From: Stutzerimonas stutzeri RCH2
Lineage (GTDB): Bacteria; Pseudomonadota; Gammaproteobacteria; Pseudomonadales; Pseudomonadaceae
Length of the DNA stretch: 64,000 nucleotides
Assembly: GCF_000327065.1 (NCBI RefSeq)
Contig: NC_019936.1
Location: forward strand, 4,430,001 to 4,494,000
Direction of reading: 5' to 3'
Positions 1 to 9,172 of the stretch are shown here, one piece after another; within the stretch, counting starts at the first letter, position 1, and each line of letters starts with the position of its first letter. The translations under genes and the position numbers were made by a program. Under the pieces are notes generated by a model. That model was not told the origin of the DNA. It was given only the letters and a program-made list of their open reading frames with translations, and did not search any database.

Positions 1-2054
1 ACGAGGCACTGCGCACCCTCAAGGCTCTGGACGCGAGCTATGCGGCGACGCAGGTGTTCCCGCCGAAAGACGAGGTGTCCTGGCTGCGCCGGGGCGGCCT
101 GTATCAGGGCGAAGCGGTCGACCCGACGCTGCACGAGGCCTACCGCCGCGATCTGGAGAACCTGCTGCTGCCACGTGTCGCCCGGCAGCTGGAAGCGCAG
201 ATTCGCGCCAACCTGAACGACCGCGAGCAGCTGCTCGGCAGCCTGCGCGCCTATCTCATGCTCAACCTGGCCGAACGCCGTGAAGCGGCCTTCCTCAAGG
301 ACTGGCTGGCCGCCGACTGGTCGCTGCGCCATTCGGGCAATGCCGTGGCGCAGCAGGGGCTCAACACACACTTTGCGCGGCTGCTGGAAGAATCCTTCGC
401 TGCATACCAGCTGAACGACAATCTGGTGGCCAAGGCCCGCGCTCAGCTGCGCAGCGAATCGCTGGCGGCAGTGGTGTACCGCATGCTGCGCGACCAGGCA
501 CGCAACCTTCCCGACTATCGGCTGAATACGCAGCTCGGCCCGCAGGCATCCCTGTTCGTCGGCGGCGACTATACGATTCCCGGCTTCTACACCCAGCGCG
601 GCTACCAAAAACTGTTCGTCGCCCAGGGCGCCGATCTGGTCAGCGAGATCCTGCGCGACAACTGGGTACTGGGCGAAGGCGACAGCCTCAGCGCCAAGGA
701 CCTCGGCCGTCTGCTGGTGGAAATGGAGCAGCTGTACTTCCGCGACTATGCCGCGCACTGGAGCGAAGCGATCGCCCAACTGAACATCCTCCCCGCAGGT
801 AGTGCGGCGCAGGGTGCCGCGCAGCTCGCTGGGCTCACCGCCGCCAACTCACCGCTGCTGCAACTGCTGCTGGAAGTACGCGAGAACACCCGCTTCGCCG
901 GTCTGGCCGAAGCGACCGCCGGGGCTGGCGAGCTGGCCGAAGCGGCGCAAGGCGCCGGCGGCAAGCTCGGCAAGGCGGCCAAGCTGGCCACCGCAGCTGC
1001 CGAGCAGGCCCAGGCAGCACTGCTGAAGAACACGCCGGACACCGCGCGCAAGACCCTGGAGCGTCGCTTTGCACCGCTGCACCAGCTGCTCGACGAAAAC
1101 GGCGCGGCCGGCCCCGAGTTGAGTGCCAGTCTGCAGGCCCTCGACGCCCTGCAGCTGCAGCTGGCTTCCCTGGCCCATGCCAGCGCACCGGAACAGGCCG
1201 CCTTCGAAATGGCCAAGGCACGCATGGGCGGCCAGCGCGACGCCATCAACCAGCTGCGCAGCAGCGCTGCACGCCTGCCACAACCGGTCGGCAAGTGGCT
1301 GGGGCTGCTGGCCGAAGACAGCTGGTCGCTGGTGCTCACCGATGCCTACCACTACCTCAACCAGCGCTATCGCAACGAGCTCTACGCCAGCTACCGCGGC
1401 TCGCTGCGCGAGCGTTATCCGTTCAGCGCGCACAGCGCCAGCGACGTCGCCCTCGCCGACTTCCGCGAGTTCTTCAAGGCCCAGGGCCTGGCGGACAGCT
1501 TTTTCGAGCGCTACCTCAAGCCCTTCGTCAGCGGCAGCGCTGGCCAGTATCAACTGCGCCGGGTCGACGGTCGCGGCCTGCCGCTGTCCGAGCACTTTCT
1601 GGCGCAGATGAGCAGGGCGCAGACCATTCGCCGCAGCTTCTTCGCCGAGAACCCCAACGAGCCGCAGATCCTGTTCAAGCTCGAGCCCTATTCGCTGGAT
1701 TCGAGCCTCGGTCGCGCCGACTTCCGCTTCGGCAACCAGCAGCTGGAGTATCGCCACGGGCCGATCGTGCAGACTGCGTTCCGCTGGCCGGCCGAAGCCG
1801 ACGACGGTCGCACCAGCCTGGTGGTGGAAGAACTCGGCGGCCGTCGTGTCGGTATCGAGAAGAACACCGGGCCCTGGTCGCTGTTCCGCCTGATCGACCT
1901 GATGCAGGTCGACTACCACAGCGGCCGCGACGTGCTGATGCTCAAGGCCGATCTCGGCGGCCTGCGCGCCAACTACCTGCTGCACGCGCAGCGCTCGCCG
2001 AATCCGTTCGACCTCGCGCTGCTGCGCGGCTTCAAGCTGCCGGCGACGCTGTGA
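1..2054 (+). CDS. tssM: T6SS membrane complex protein TssM/IcmF, C-terminal part (5' end outside window)
   Basis: TssM is the inner-membrane/periplasmic core of the type VI secretion membrane complex and works with TssL and TssJ. The frame is open from base 3, so the gene begins before the window; the GTG at 54 is only an internal codon. About 684 residues are visible. They look like the periplasmic IcmF-related region: a long helical segment, then a beta-rich C-terminal domain with the family pattern around 'YRHGPIVQTAFRWP' and 'GPWSLFRLIDLMQ' near the end. No membrane segment is seen because those lie in the missing N-terminus. Its stop overlaps the start of the phosphatase gene (ATGA). The order icmF-phosphatase-kinase matches the end of the P. 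aeruginosa H2-T6SS cluster as I recall it. Identity is based on these C-terminal patterns and context. Confidence 0.9.
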   Translation, partial: EALRTLKALDASYAATQVFPPKDEVSWLRRGGLYQGEAVDPTLHEAYRRDLENLLLPRVARQLEAQIRANLNDREQLLGSLRAYLMLNLAERREAAFLKDWLAADWSLRHSGNAVAQQGLNTHFARLLEESFAAYQLNDNLVAKARAQLRSESLAAVVYRMLRDQARNLPDYRLNTQLGPQASLFVGGDYTIPGFYTQRGYQKLFVAQGADLVSEILRDNWVLGEGDSLSAKDLGRLLVEMEQLYFRDYAAHWSEAIAQLNILPAGSAAQGAAQLAGLTAANSPLLQLLLEVRENTRFAGLAEATAGAGELAEAAQGAGGKLGKAAKLATAAAEQAQAALLKNTPDTARKTLERRFAPLHQLLDENGAAGPELSASLQALDALQLQLASLAHASAPEQAAFEMAKARMGGQRDAINQLRSSAARLPQPVGKWLGLLAEDSWSLVLTDAYHYLNQRYRNELYASYRGSLRERYPFSAHSASDVALADFREFFKAQGLADSFFERYLKPFVSGSAGQYQLRRVDGRGLPLSEHFLAQMSRAQTIRRSFFAENPNEPQILFKLEPYSLDSSLGRADFRFGNQQLEYRHGPIVQTAFRWPAEADDGRTSLVVEELGGRRVGIEKNTGPWSLFRLIDLMQVDYHSGRDVLMLKADLGGLRANYLLHAQRSPNPFDLALLRGFKLPATL

Positions 2055-2785
2055 TGGACGCAACGGCATGCAGCTGGCGCAGCGCCGCGCGCACCGACAC
2101 CGGCAAGGTGCGGGCGCGCAACGAGGATGCCTTCCTCGATCTGCCGCAGGCCGGGCTCTGGGCCGTGGCGGACGGCATGGGCGGACACCAGAACGGTGCT
2201 CTGGCCAGTCGCCTGATCATCGAGCAGCTGGCCGATCTATCCACTACGGGCGATCTGCCTGAGCGGCTGCTGGCGCTGCGGCGCTGCCTGCATGAGCTGA
2301 ATCGCCGGCTCAGCCAGGAACTGACGGTCACCGCCGAACGCCCCGATCCGGTGATCGGCAGCACCGTGGTCGCCCTGCTCATGGAGGGTGACCACGCCGC
2401 CTGCATCTGGGCTGGCGACAGCCGCTGCTACCTGTGGCGCAGCGGCCGTCTCTATCAGCTGTCACGCGACCACTCGCTGTTGCAGCAACTGATCGACGAG
2501 CAGCAGCTCAGCCCCGAGGTTGCCGCCAAACATCCGGCCGCTCACGCGCTGACCCGCGCCATCGGCGCCAGCGAGAAGCTGGAGCTGGATATCCTCGAGT
2601 TCGTCGTGCTGCCTGGCGACACGCTGCTGCTGTGCAGCGATGGGCTCTACCAGAGCATGTCCGCCGACGCGCTTGGCGCCGCCCTCAGTCTGCCGTCCAC
2701 GCAGTTGGCGCTGGAGCGGCTGTTTCGCCAGGCGCTCAAGGGCCCGGCGCGCGACAATCTCAGTGCCGTGGTGATCCGCCGATGA
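2054..2785 (+). CDS. stp1: PP2C-family Ser/Thr phosphatase of the T6SS cluster
   Basis: A metal-dependent protein phosphatase of 243 residues, about one PP2C catalytic domain with nothing added. Visible PP2C motifs are R-x-x-N-E-D (D25), the metal-binding D40-G41-M-G-G-H, the later 'CSDGLYQSM' and the closing 'DNLSAVVI'. No signal peptide or membrane segment is present, so it acts in the cytosol. It probably reverses phosphorylation by the kinase encoded next, in the threonine-phosphorylation switch that controls T6SS assembly in Pseudomonas (PppA/Stp1 type). The ATG at 2054 overlaps the tssM stop by one base, and the end overlaps the kinase start by four, so the three genes should be translationally coupled. 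Confidence 0.92.
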   Translation: MDATACSWRSAARTDTGKVRARNEDAFLDLPQAGLWAVADGMGGHQNGALASRLIIEQLADLSTTGDLPERLLALRRCLHELNRRLSQELTVTAERPDPVIGSTVVALLMEGDHAACIWAGDSRCYLWRSGRLYQLSRDHSLLQQLIDEQQLSPEVAAKHPAAHALTRAIGASEKLELDILEFVVLPGDTLLLCSDGLYQSMSADALGAALSLPSTQLALERLFRQALKGPARDNLSAVVIRR

Positions 2786-3753
2786 ATGCCCAGCCCGCCT
2801 GCGATCTCACCTATTTTGCGCTGGCGTCCACCGCGGCCACGCCGGTGCCGGTGGTGCCGAAGACACCTGCCGGCGAGCTTCCGGACGTACTCGGCGGCCG
2901 CTATCGGATCGAGCGGCTGCTCGGCGTCGGCGGAATGGGCGCGGTCTATCGAGCGCGTGACCTGCTGCGCGAACAGTTCGGCGATCCGGAACCCTACGTG
3001 GCGCTGAAGACGCTCAGCGAGGATTTCGCCGAATACCCCGATGCCAGCGCCCTGCTCTACAGCGAATACGCACTGACCACGCGCCTCAGCCACCGCCATG
3101 TGGTGCGCCTGTACAACTTCGAGATCGACCCAAGCAGCCAGCGCGCCTTCATCACCCTGGAGCTGCTCAAGGGGCCAACCCTCGACCAGCTGCTCTGCGA
3201 ACGCCTACAGGGCATGCCTTGGAGCGAACTGCAGGGCATCGCGTTACCCCTGCTGGAAGCGCTGACCTACTCCCATAGCTTGGGCGTACTGCATGGCGAC
3301 CTGAAACCGAGCAACGTGATGCTCGCCGATGACGGCCTGCGACTGTTCGACTATGGCCTCGGCCAGCCGCTGGAAGGCCTGCTGCCCGGTCTGCCGCGCC
3401 TGTGCCGCACGCGCTTCGCCGCCTGGACACCGCGTTATGCCGCGCTGGAACTGCTCGACGGTGGCGAGCTGACCGCCAGCGCCGACATCTACGCACTGGC
3501 CTGCGTGCTCTATGAACTGGCCAGTGGCAGCCACCCTTATCGCCGGCTCAGCGCCCGCCAGGCCAAGGCGATGGAGCTGGATCGCACCCTGCAACGGCCG
3601 CCGCAGCTGCCCGCGCATTGCTGGCCGGCGCTGCGTCTGGCGCTGGCATTCGACGAAGCGCAGCGCAGCATCGATGCGGCGGGCCTGTTGCACGCCTTCA
3701 GCCGCCCCGCACCGAACCGTTGGCAGCGCTGGTTCGGCCACTCCCACGGATGA
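2782..3753 (+). CDS. stk1: Ser/Thr protein kinase of the T6SS cluster
   Basis: A 323-residue Hanks-type kinase that probably phosphorylates a T6SS component such as an Fha protein. The glycine loop is G48-V-G-G-M-G, the ATP lysine K76 (V-A-L-K), the catalytic loop H171-G-D173-L-K-P-S-N178 and the metal motif D190-Y-G. The usual HRD arginine is glycine, making it a non-RD kinase, and DFG reads DYG; all essential acidic and lysine residues are kept, so activity is expected. Unlike PpkA there is no transmembrane or periplasmic sensor part, so it resembles the soluble Stk1 of H2-type clusters. It is coupled to the phosphatase gene through an ATGA overlap. Names follow context and are less certain than the family call. 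Confidence 0.9.
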   Translation: MNAQPACDLTYFALASTAATPVPVVPKTPAGELPDVLGGRYRIERLLGVGGMGAVYRARDLLREQFGDPEPYVALKTLSEDFAEYPDASALLYSEYALTTRLSHRHVVRLYNFEIDPSSQRAFITLELLKGPTLDQLLCERLQGMPWSELQGIALPLLEALTYSHSLGVLHGDLKPSNVMLADDGLRLFDYGLGQPLEGLLPGLPRLCRTRFAAWTPRYAALELLDGGELTASADIYALACVLYELASGSHPYRRLSARQAKAMELDRTLQRPPQLPAHCWPALRLALAFDEAQRSIDAAGLLHAFSRPAPNRWQRWFGHSHG

Positions 3754-3773
3754 CATCAGGACAAGGACAGCCC

Positions 3774-5819
3774 ATGTTCAACGCGGCCAACGAAACCCAC
3801 TTCAGCATGACCCTGGAGGGCGTCGATCACGACTTCCAGGTGCTCGAATTCCGGGGCCGCGAGGCCATCAGCCAGCCCTACCGCTTCGACCTGGAACTGG
3901 TCAGCGAGCGCCCCGACCTCGATCTGCAGGCACTGCTGCATAAGCCCGCCTTTCTCACCTTCGACCCCGCCGGCATGGGCATACACGGCCTGGTCCACCG
4001 TATCGCCCAGGGCGAATCCGGCAAGCGCCTGACCCGCTATCGGCTCACGCTCGTGCCGCAGCTGGCCTACCTCGCCCATCGCACCAACCAGCGCATATTC
4101 CAGCACCTCAGCGTGCCGCAGATCATCGCCCAGGTGCTCGAAGAGCACGGTATCCAGGCCGACGCCTACCGCTTCCAGCTCGGCCCGGTGCTCTACCCGC
4201 CACGCGAGTACTGCGTGCAGTACGACGAATCGGACCTGCACTTCGTTCAGCGCCTGTGCGAGGAAGAAGGTATCCATTACCACTTCGAGCACAGCACCAG
4301 AGGTCATGTGCTGGTCTTCGGCGATGGCCAGACCAGCTTCGCCCGACTCGGCCAGCCGACCGCCTATCTGCAGGACAACGGCATGACGGCTGACGAGCCG
4401 GTGATCAAGCGCTTCGCCGTGCGCGTCGCGACACGCACCAGCCGGGTCGGCCGTCGTGATTACGACTTCGAACAACCCAGGCTGCTGATGGAGGCAACCC
4501 ACCGCGGCGAGCCAGCGGCGAACGCCATGCCGCAACCCGACCTGGAGGACTACGACTACCCGGGCCGCTTCACCGAGCGCGCCCGCGGCAAACACCTGTC
4601 GCAACGCGCGCTGGAGCGCCACCGCCACGACTACCGCCTGGCCGAGGGCAACAGCGACCAGCCGCGGCTGGTCAGCGGCCATCTGCTGGAAATCTCCGAC
4701 CACCCGCGCCGCGAATGGAACGACCTCTGGCTGCTGACCGAAGTGCTGCATGAAGGCAAGCAGCCGCAGGTGTTGGAGGAGTCAGTCACCAGCCATGTCG
4801 AAACTGGCGACGGCTTCATCCAGGGCTACCGCAACCACTTCACCGCTACGCCCTGGGATATCCCTTTCCGCCCGGCCCTTCGCCATCCGAAACCGAAGGT
4901 CCTCGGCAGCCAGACCGCCGTGGTTACCGGGCCCGCTGGCGAAGAAATCCACTGCGACGAGTACGGCCGCGTGCGCGTTCAATTCCACTGGGATCGCGAA
5001 GGCCAGGCCGACGACAAGACCAGCTGCTGGCTGCGCGTCAGCTCAAGCTGGGCCGGCGACCGCTACGGCGGCATCGCGATCCCGCGCGTTGGCATGGAAG
5101 TGCTGGTGACCTTCCTCGAAGGCGATCCCGATCAACCGCTGGTCACCGGCTGCCTGTATCACAAGGAGCATCAGGTCCCCTACGACCTGCCGGCCAACAA
5201 GACCCGCACGGTGTTCAAGACCTTGAGTAGCCCGGGCGGTGGCGGCTACAACGAACTGCGCATCGAAGACCGTAAGGGCCAGGAACAGATTTATATCCAC
5301 GCCCAACGCGACTGGGACGAAAACATCGAGCACGACCAGAAGAGCCGCGTCGGTAATGAACGCCACGACACCGTGGACGCCAACAGCTACAGCGAATTCC
5401 GCGCCGAGGAACACCAGACCGTTGCCGGCGACCGCAAAGTGGAAGTCAAACCTGACGACCACCTCACCATCGGCCAGACCCAGCACATCAAGCTCGGCAC
5501 CGCCCAGCTGACCAAGGCCGGCCGCGAGATCCACCTCAAGGCCGGCCAGAAGATGGTCATCGAAGCCGGCGTCGAACTCACGCTTAAAGCCGGAGGCAGC
5601 TTCATTAAGCTCGACCCAGGCGGCATCACCGTCTCTGGCCCGCTAGCGCGAATCAACGCCGGGGGCGCGCCGGGCAAGGGATCGGGAATCAAGATCAAGC
5701 CGCCGGTGCTGCCGGGGATGGCTGATAGGGATAAGGCGGGGAGTTTGTTGGAGCAAGTTTCCGCCAGTCCGCTCAACCGAAAAAAGAAAGTCAAAAGAAT
5801 GATGAATTTTTCAGGCTGA
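3774..5819 (+). CDS. vgrG: T6SS spike protein VgrG
   Basis: A 681-residue trimeric spike protein that caps the Hcp tube and carries effectors. The N-terminal two thirds fit the gp27/gp44-like hub ('YCVQYDESDLHFVQRLCEEEGIHYHF' region, residues about 140-190). The gp5 OB-fold follows near residue 390 ('GEEIHCDEYGRVRVQFHWD'), then 'ARVGMEVLVTFLEGDPDQPLVTG'-like spike neck sequence and a beta-helix of short repeats ('RKVEVKPDDHLTIGQ', 'HLKAGQKMVIEAGVELTLKAG'). No evolved enzymatic C-terminal domain is present; about 50 residues trail the helix, ending in a Lys-rich tail. The ATG at 3774 has an AAGGACAG-type ribosome site. The last ~100 bases are visibly more AT-rich than the gene body, marking the junction with the cargo genes. 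Confidence 0.95.
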   Translation: MFNAANETHFSMTLEGVDHDFQVLEFRGREAISQPYRFDLELVSERPDLDLQALLHKPAFLTFDPAGMGIHGLVHRIAQGESGKRLTRYRLTLVPQLAYLAHRTNQRIFQHLSVPQIIAQVLEEHGIQADAYRFQLGPVLYPPREYCVQYDESDLHFVQRLCEEEGIHYHFEHSTRGHVLVFGDGQTSFARLGQPTAYLQDNGMTADEPVIKRFAVRVATRTSRVGRRDYDFEQPRLLMEATHRGEPAANAMPQPDLEDYDYPGRFTERARGKHLSQRALERHRHDYRLAEGNSDQPRLVSGHLLEISDHPRREWNDLWLLTEVLHEGKQPQVLEESVTSHVETGDGFIQGYRNHFTATPWDIPFRPALRHPKPKVLGSQTAVVTGPAGEEIHCDEYGRVRVQFHWDREGQADDKTSCWLRVSSSWAGDRYGGIAIPRVGMEVLVTFLEGDPDQPLVTGCLYHKEHQVPYDLPANKTRTVFKTLSSPGGGGYNELRIEDRKGQEQIYIHAQRDWDENIEHDQKSRVGNERHDTVDANSYSEFRAEEHQTVAGDRKVEVKPDDHLTIGQTQHIKLGTAQLTKAGREIHLKAGQKMVIEAGVELTLKAGGSFIKLDPGGITVSGPLARINAGGAPGKGSGIKIKPPVLPGMADRDKAGSLLEQVSASPLNRKKKVKRMMNFSG

Positions 5820-5827
5820 ACCAAACG

Positions 5828-6304
5828 ATGAATATCAACCTCAAGAGCCGTCGCCCCTTTCACCACCCTGCACGCCAGATCTTGCTGTTCGTTCTGTCCT
5901 GCGGGTACCTGGCTGGCTGCGCCGCCCTCCAACTCGAACCCATCACTTATCAAGAAGCCGTCAGTCGGTATCAGGAAACAGGCGGTATCGAGAATTATCG
6001 CTGCGCACTGGTTGCAGCCGATGACCAATATCGGGCCATACGTGACGCCCAACCGATTGCCGTCGAGATAGATGAAGTGTTGTTCATAAAAACTGCCGGC
6101 ACCGTCCAAGAGCTGCAACAGACCGATATAACCGAAACCCTTACGGCCTACGCTGCTGATGGCATGACCGTCACGCTCACCATGGTCCAGCAGTTCAATT
6201 TTTCAGAGTACAACGAGTCGGACGACCGGAACGTTGACCTCGTCATCGAAGTGGAAGGCAAGACAGAGATCTACAAGACCTTCGGAGCGGCCTGCGGCCT
6301 CTAA
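5828..6304 (+). CDS. putative lipoprotein of unknown function between vgrG and the effector gene
   Basis: I do not recognise the family. The protein has 158 residues with an Arg/His-rich start, a hydrophobic stretch (residues 18-29) and a lipobox L28-A-G-C31, so the mature part should be a lipid-anchored periplasmic domain of about 128 residues. The mature region is mixed alpha/beta in appearance with two further cysteines (positions near 58 and 156) that could form a disulfide. The start lacks a strong ribosome site. It sits 8 bases after vgrG and 27 before the effector gene in the same orientation. Being exported and cargo-linked, it could be a second immunity protein or an accessory factor; nothing in the sequence decides between these. 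Confidence 0.7.
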   Translation: MNINLKSRRPFHHPARQILLFVLSCGYLAGCAALQLEPITYQEAVSRYQETGGIENYRCALVAADDQYRAIRDAQPIAVEIDEVLFIKTAGTVQELQQTDITETLTAYAADGMTVTLTMVQQFNFSEYNESDDRNVDLVIEVEGKTEIYKTFGAACGL

Positions 6305-6331
6305 GCACACGACTACAGCCCAGGAACGGAC

Positions 6332-9172
6332 ATGACAGGACGTCGCTACAAAATTGTTGAAAGTGTCGGAAACCGCATCGAGGATGTGTTTCGCTACGAA
6401 GACCTCGCCAAACATCACCCTTCTTTAGGGCGTGAGCCAAACCGAGAATACGAGACCATCAACGGACAGCTCGAAGAGGTGCGCCATGTTGGTAGCCGCA
6501 CACTCATCAAGAAGGATTTCGTGTTGCTCGTCGAAGGCAGCAACCAATCCATCCCTGTTCCCAGCCCATTGGCCGGCTATGCCAAGATCAACCGGGCTTA
6601 CGGCACGCTGCAGATTTATGACGCCCCGAGCAATGGACAGCTGCTCGGGCAGATCTTGCATCTTCACCCGGCATTCAAAGTCAACGATGGAGATGCAATC
6701 ACATACGGTCAGCATATTGGCCTTCAAGCCGGAACGGACAGGGCGGGCGGGCAGAGCTACGCCATTCACGTCCATGCCGAATTCGAGGAAAGCGTTTTCA
6801 AGCGTTATATCGCGGACATAGTCGACGGCACCCTGAGCCCGGATGACGAAAAGCCAAAAGCCGCCGTTAGTGGCAGCGAAAACGGCGCCAAGGGAGATTG
6901 GTGCTACCCATGCAAACCAGTAGAAGGCCGCTCGTTGCAACCGCTGACCGCACTATGCAAGGCCCAGACAGGCTTCTATCCCATCGGCGGGAATGGGCTG
7001 TGGCATGGCGGCATTCATTTCGACAGGGGCACATCCGGAGCCTTCGATCAGAGCCGCGTCAACTGCATCACCCATGGCGAAGTGGTCGCTTATCGGATCG
7101 ATGACGAATATCCCATCAGCACCTACACCGGCAAACCGCCGCTTCAGATACAGGCTCCGTTTTCCACGGGTTTCGTGCTGGTCAAACATACGCTTCAGGC
7201 CAAAGCATCCATTACTGAGAGTGACCCGAAAGCAAATCCGCCGGCGCTGGCAATCTTCAGCCTGTACATGCACCTCAAGTGCTGGAAAGACTATCGCCAA
7301 GACGAGAAGCTGGAGCGACCGTCATTCTGGGCTTCAGGGTTGTATACCGTTAGCACCAGCAGCGGCGAGCTCAACGTCAGAGCCGAAGCCCGAATGAACT
7401 CACCTGTCGTGGGCAAGCTCAGTAGAGGCGCCCAGATCCGCGCATCGGGCGAAGGTGCGTTTCTCAAGCTCGAACAGGTGATTAGCGGCAACAACGAGCC
7501 GGTGCTGACGCCACAGGTAGATGGGTCTATGCCTGGCTATGTCTCTTCTTCCTTTCTGACGGCCCAATCAAAACCCAAGGCGCTGGGCTCCGTGGTGCTT
7601 CTTAATCCACCGGTGCCCATCAAGGCCGGTGATCTGATCGGCCATCTAGGCAAGTACCAGAATCAAAGCGACGGTTTACCTCAGGAACTGTTGCATCTGG
7701 AGGTCTTCAGTTGTGAGGACGTGCCATCGTTCATAAGCGAAAGCCGCAAGTGGGCACATAATCTGCCGGCGGAGAAAAAGAGTTTGCTAAAGGTCCATGC
7801 GGGTGCCAGCAAGTTGATCCGTCACCGGGGTGACATCAATAGCGAAAACCCTCCTAAGCAGAGCGATGAGGGATCCGAGATCGGCGTCGACCTGATCCTG
7901 CCGCAAAGTCTGCTGGACGCGCTTCCAAACGAAGCCAAGATCAGGCTTCCTGCCAACAACACGGCTTACAGCCATTCAGGCGAGACTATTTGGTGGCGAC
8001 TTGATGATCTGTTAGCCGACAAGGAAGGCCAGCCCATCAGCGGCTGGCTACCGGAACAGGAGTTGATCACTACCCGCCACAGTCCCTGGGAGTGGGAAGG
8101 CTTCGAATGCCTTGAGGATGCTGATCCGCCAAGTGCAGGACTCGCCTACTACCTCAACGCGGCGCTTCGCCTGTCCGATGACGAGAAAGCCAGCTACCAG
8201 GGTGTCGTCGACCTGGCCGACAAAGGTCCGGTGCGCAGCCGCCTCTACGACATCATCGACACCAACCGCGACGGCAAGATGACCTCCCGAGAGATCCAAG
8301 GGGCGCTGGAAAAGCCTTGGCACGCCCAGTCCATCTCGCAGCTCATCACGCGGCATGAAAGTGAATGGTTTTGGAATGCGGCGCACTGGGACGAACTCGA
8401 TGAGCTGATGGGCCACCGCTCCGATGATCCCAATCAGGATTGGGCCGAAGAGAAGAACCGTATCAAAACTCTGAGCTGGTGGGGCGATATCGCCGGGAAC
8501 TACTCTATTCGCGCAGATGGGAAAGCTTGGCACTTCCAACCACTCGCCCTTATCGGCGTATTCAGTGCTGTAGCGAAGGCCCGCCCTACGATTAGCGAAG
8601 GGCGAATAACATTTGACGCCGAAGGAAATAATATCCCCACATCTCCATTCTTCAGCCGGGTCGTTCATTGGCCTGGAAACGATCTATCGGGAGTCACGCT
8701 CGGTCGTGGTTATGACATGGGCTCCCGGCCCGAAATAGAAATCTACGATCATATGACAAGTGCCGGAATTGCACACGACCAGGCAACCAAGATTGCTCAG
8801 GCGCACGGAAAGAAAGGCGTGATTGCTCAGCAATTTGTTAGAGAGAACAGAGCTTCCATTGGGCAAATAACTCCCGAGCAGGAAATAGTCCTTTTCAACA
8901 TTATCCATCCGAACTACGTAGCTCGTGCCATCAGAAACTATGACCACTGGACCGCGAGCGAGCCTGAAAGAACCGAGTGGAACGCCCTAGATCAGGTCAT
9001 CAGGGATGTGCTGGTTGACTTCGTCTATCAAGGCTTTACCAAGGGGCCCAACCCGATGAAGGCTGGAATGAGGAATGATAAAGCCGAACTGATACGCTAC
9101 ATAGAAAATACGCCTGCCATTAGGCAGTATGAGCCAGGGCGAAACAGAGCTCGTTACCTTAGGAATAACTAA
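6332..9172 (+). CDS. putative T6SS peptidoglycan-degrading effector (M23-like plus lysozyme-like domains)
   Basis: A 946-residue multidomain protein with no signal peptide, as expected for VgrG-loaded cargo. Residues 66-158 resemble an M23 peptidase core ending in H146-V-H148. Residues 215-460 resemble a second one: H225-G-G-I-H229-F-D231, then Y-M-H314-L, then L-L-H455-L-E, interrupted at about 334-410 by an SH3-like segment ('LNVRAEARMNSPVVGKL'). D643-T-N-R-D-G-K-M fits an EF-hand loop. The C-terminus (about 750-946) has the T4-lysozyme/pesticin pattern 'SGVTLGRGYDMG'; E756, D784 and T789 are my candidates for the Glu-Asp-Thr active site. Predicted job: cleaving peptidoglycan of rival cells from the periplasm. 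It resembles in logic the dual amidase/lysozyme effector TseP of Aeromonas, but homology is unchecked. ATG at 6332 follows an AGGAAC ribosome site. Confidence 0.78.
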   Translation: MTGRRYKIVESVGNRIEDVFRYEDLAKHHPSLGREPNREYETINGQLEEVRHVGSRTLIKKDFVLLVEGSNQSIPVPSPLAGYAKINRAYGTLQIYDAPSNGQLLGQILHLHPAFKVNDGDAITYGQHIGLQAGTDRAGGQSYAIHVHAEFEESVFKRYIADIVDGTLSPDDEKPKAAVSGSENGAKGDWCYPCKPVEGRSLQPLTALCKAQTGFYPIGGNGLWHGGIHFDRGTSGAFDQSRVNCITHGEVVAYRIDDEYPISTYTGKPPLQIQAPFSTGFVLVKHTLQAKASITESDPKANPPALAIFSLYMHLKCWKDYRQDEKLERPSFWASGLYTVSTSSGELNVRAEARMNSPVVGKLSRGAQIRASGEGAFLKLEQVISGNNEPVLTPQVDGSMPGYVSSSFLTAQSKPKALGSVVLLNPPVPIKAGDLIGHLGKYQNQSDGLPQELLHLEVFSCEDVPSFISESRKWAHNLPAEKKSLLKVHAGASKLIRHRGDINSENPPKQSDEGSEIGVDLILPQSLLDALPNEAKIRLPANNTAYSHSGETIWWRLDDLLADKEGQPISGWLPEQELITTRHSPWEWEGFECLEDADPPSAGLAYYLNAALRLSDDEKASYQGVVDLADKGPVRSRLYDIIDTNRDGKMTSREIQGALEKPWHAQSISQLITRHESEWFWNAAHWDELDELMGHRSDDPNQDWAEEKNRIKTLSWWGDIAGNYSIRADGKAWHFQPLALIGVFSAVAKARPTISEGRITFDAEGNNIPTSPFFSRVVHWPGNDLSGVTLGRGYDMGSRPEIEIYDHMTSAGIAHDQATKIAQAHGKKGVIAQQFVRENRASIGQITPEQEIVLFNIIHPNYVARAIRNYDHWTASEPERTEWNALDQVIRDVLVDFVYQGFTKGPNPMKAGMRNDKAELIRYIENTPAIRQYEPGRNRARYLRNN

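Noticed and set aside
849..2069. 406-codon minus-strand open frame opposite tssM
   Set aside because: No domain or ribosome site; the plus-strand TssM match is convincing.
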